Assembly: GCA_016207225.1 (NCBI GenBank)
Contig: JACQQB010000095.1
Span: 1 to 13,971 of the forward strand
Length of the DNA stretch: 13,971 bases
Direction of reading: 5' to 3'
DNA from: Microcaldota archaeon
GTDB lineage: Archaea; Micrarchaeota; Micrarchaeia; Burarchaeales; JACQQB01
Shown: piece by piece, positions 13,684 through 13,971 of the stretch
Layout: every line of letters starts with the position of its first letter
How positions within the stretch are numbered: position 1 is the first letter of the stretch
The notes under the pieces: model-generated
The model's database searches: none
Seen by the model: only the letters and a program-made list of their open reading frames with translations
Told to the model about the DNA's origin: nothing
Position numbers and translations under genes: made by a program

Positions 13684-13692
13684 TTTAAAAAA
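13684..13692 (-). promoter_or_regulatory. TATA-like element for the pyrH operon
   Basis: On the minus strand TTTTTTAAAC is centred about 24 nt before the pyrH ATG, the same leaderless geometry as other first genes here. It probably drives all six genes down to rps3ae, since no strong internal promoter is evident. Confidence 0.5.
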
Positions 13693-13708
13693 TCTTCTTA
13701 CAGTACTT

Positions 13709-13735
13709 GTACCTATAGTTACAATATGGTCTAAA
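13709..13735. repeat. Direct repeat copy 1, with near-perfect 14-bp palindrome
   Basis: GTACCTATAGTTAC (13709-13722) is a palindrome with one mismatch. It is followed by AATATGGTCTAAA, so this 27-nt copy matches copy 2 at all but three positions. The palindrome lies 46-59 nt upstream of the pyrH ATG, on the far side of its TATA element, a position typical of an activator or regulator site. It is a candidate operator for the pyrH unit. Confidence 0.6.
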
Positions 13736-13869
13736 AAACCTCTGTTTGGACATATAAAGCTTTAAAAGTCTTATATTGTAGAAGTAGATTATTTAAGAAC
13801 CTATAATAGTTTCAAGATGCAGTCTTACATCTTTGAATGTTGTTAATATAGATCTTTGTTTAAAATAAT

Positions 13870-13896
13870 GTAACTATAGTTACAATATGCTCTATA
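13870..13896. repeat. Direct repeat copy 2, with perfect 14-bp palindrome
   Basis: GTAACTATAGTTAC (13870-13883) is an exact palindrome, 161 nt from copy 1 in the same orientation. It continues with AATATGCTCTATA. A TATA box (CTATAAATA, 13892-13900) begins 9 nt after the palindrome, so a protein bound here would touch the BRE/TATA region of a right-facing promoter. Confidence 0.6.
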
Positions 13897-13900
13897 AATA
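13892..13900 (+). promoter_or_regulatory. TATA box facing out of the window
   Basis: CTATAAATA predicts a transcript starting near 13922 and running right. The only ATG before the window edge (13938) is followed by a stop after six codons, so the transcript would have a leader or be non-coding. Confidence 0.4.
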
Positions 13901-13971
13901 CTTGTATTTGGTATTAGAGGTTTTTTAAGCCTTTTAGATGCGAAGATTAGAATTTTAGCTAAGTTTAGACC

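Larger units (their letters stand above)
13664..13971. other. 308-nt non-coding A+T-rich region
   Basis: No frame of credible length is open on either strand. The region contains the pyrH TATA element, two copies of a palindrome-containing direct repeat, and TATA-like sequences facing right at 13752-13758 (ATATAAA) and 13892-13900. It is therefore most likely a divergent control region, with a gene or non-coding RNA starting to the right beyond the window. No tRNA-like or CRISPR-like structure is visible. Confidence 0.6.

Noticed and set aside
13664..13971. Possible tRNA, CRISPR or replication-origin signals in the non-coding region
   Set aside because: No T-loop or cloverleaf pattern, only two repeat copies 161 nt apart with no regular spacers, and no G-rich origin-recognition-box motif.

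Overview
The window is archaeal. It carries an archaeal replication factor C small subunit, the ribosome-rescue factor Pelota, archaeal-type ribosomal proteins eS1 (S3Ae) and uS15, an archaeal UMP kinase, and archaeal forms of isoleucyl- and valyl-tRNA synthetase. TATA boxes, not bacterial -35/-10 elements, precede most transcription units. For most first genes the TATA box lies about 24-28 nt before the start codon, as expected for leaderless mRNAs. Genes inside operons instead carry short Shine-Dalgarno-like motifs (GGTG, AGGT, GAGG). The DNA is A+T-rich and very tightly packed, which fits a small-genome archaeon (a DPANN-like lineage is possible), but nothing here fixes the lineage.

Layout from left to right. 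(1) Positions 1-3207, minus strand: a four-helix membrane protein followed by ileS, whose 3' end leaves the window. (2) 3265-5890, plus strand: rfcS, a cytosolic BtuF-like binding protein with no transporter nearby, then a secreted single-pass cysteine-containing protein coupled to a small polytopic membrane protein. (3) 5882-6340, minus: a tryptophan-rich lipoprotein. (4) 6452-6565, plus: a 37-residue small protein resembling one MORN-type repeat, with its own TATA box. (5) 6562-8169, minus: a probable operon of a 45-residue small protein, a 130-residue unknown protein and pelA. (6) 8269-8559, plus: a 96-residue beta-rich unknown. (7) 8563-13663, minus: a six-gene run pyrH - membrane protein - valS - ham1 - rps15 - rps3ae. 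(8) 13664-13971: non-coding A+T-rich DNA with two copies of a palindromic 14-bp site in a longer direct repeat.

Functionally, the minus-strand runs concentrate on translation and nucleotides. UMP kinase makes UDP for RNA synthesis, the Ham1 pyrophosphatase removes XTP and dITP, ValRS and IleRS charge tRNA, eS1 and uS15 build the small ribosomal subunit, and Pelota rescues stalled ribosomes. The plus-strand runs carry the clamp loader subunit and cell-envelope or ligand-binding proteins of unknown role. I see no IS element, CRISPR array, tRNA or rRNA. The items most worth following up are the two small proteins around pelA, the repeated palindrome upstream of pyrH, the coupled secreted/membrane pair, and the TATA position that questions the rfcS start.
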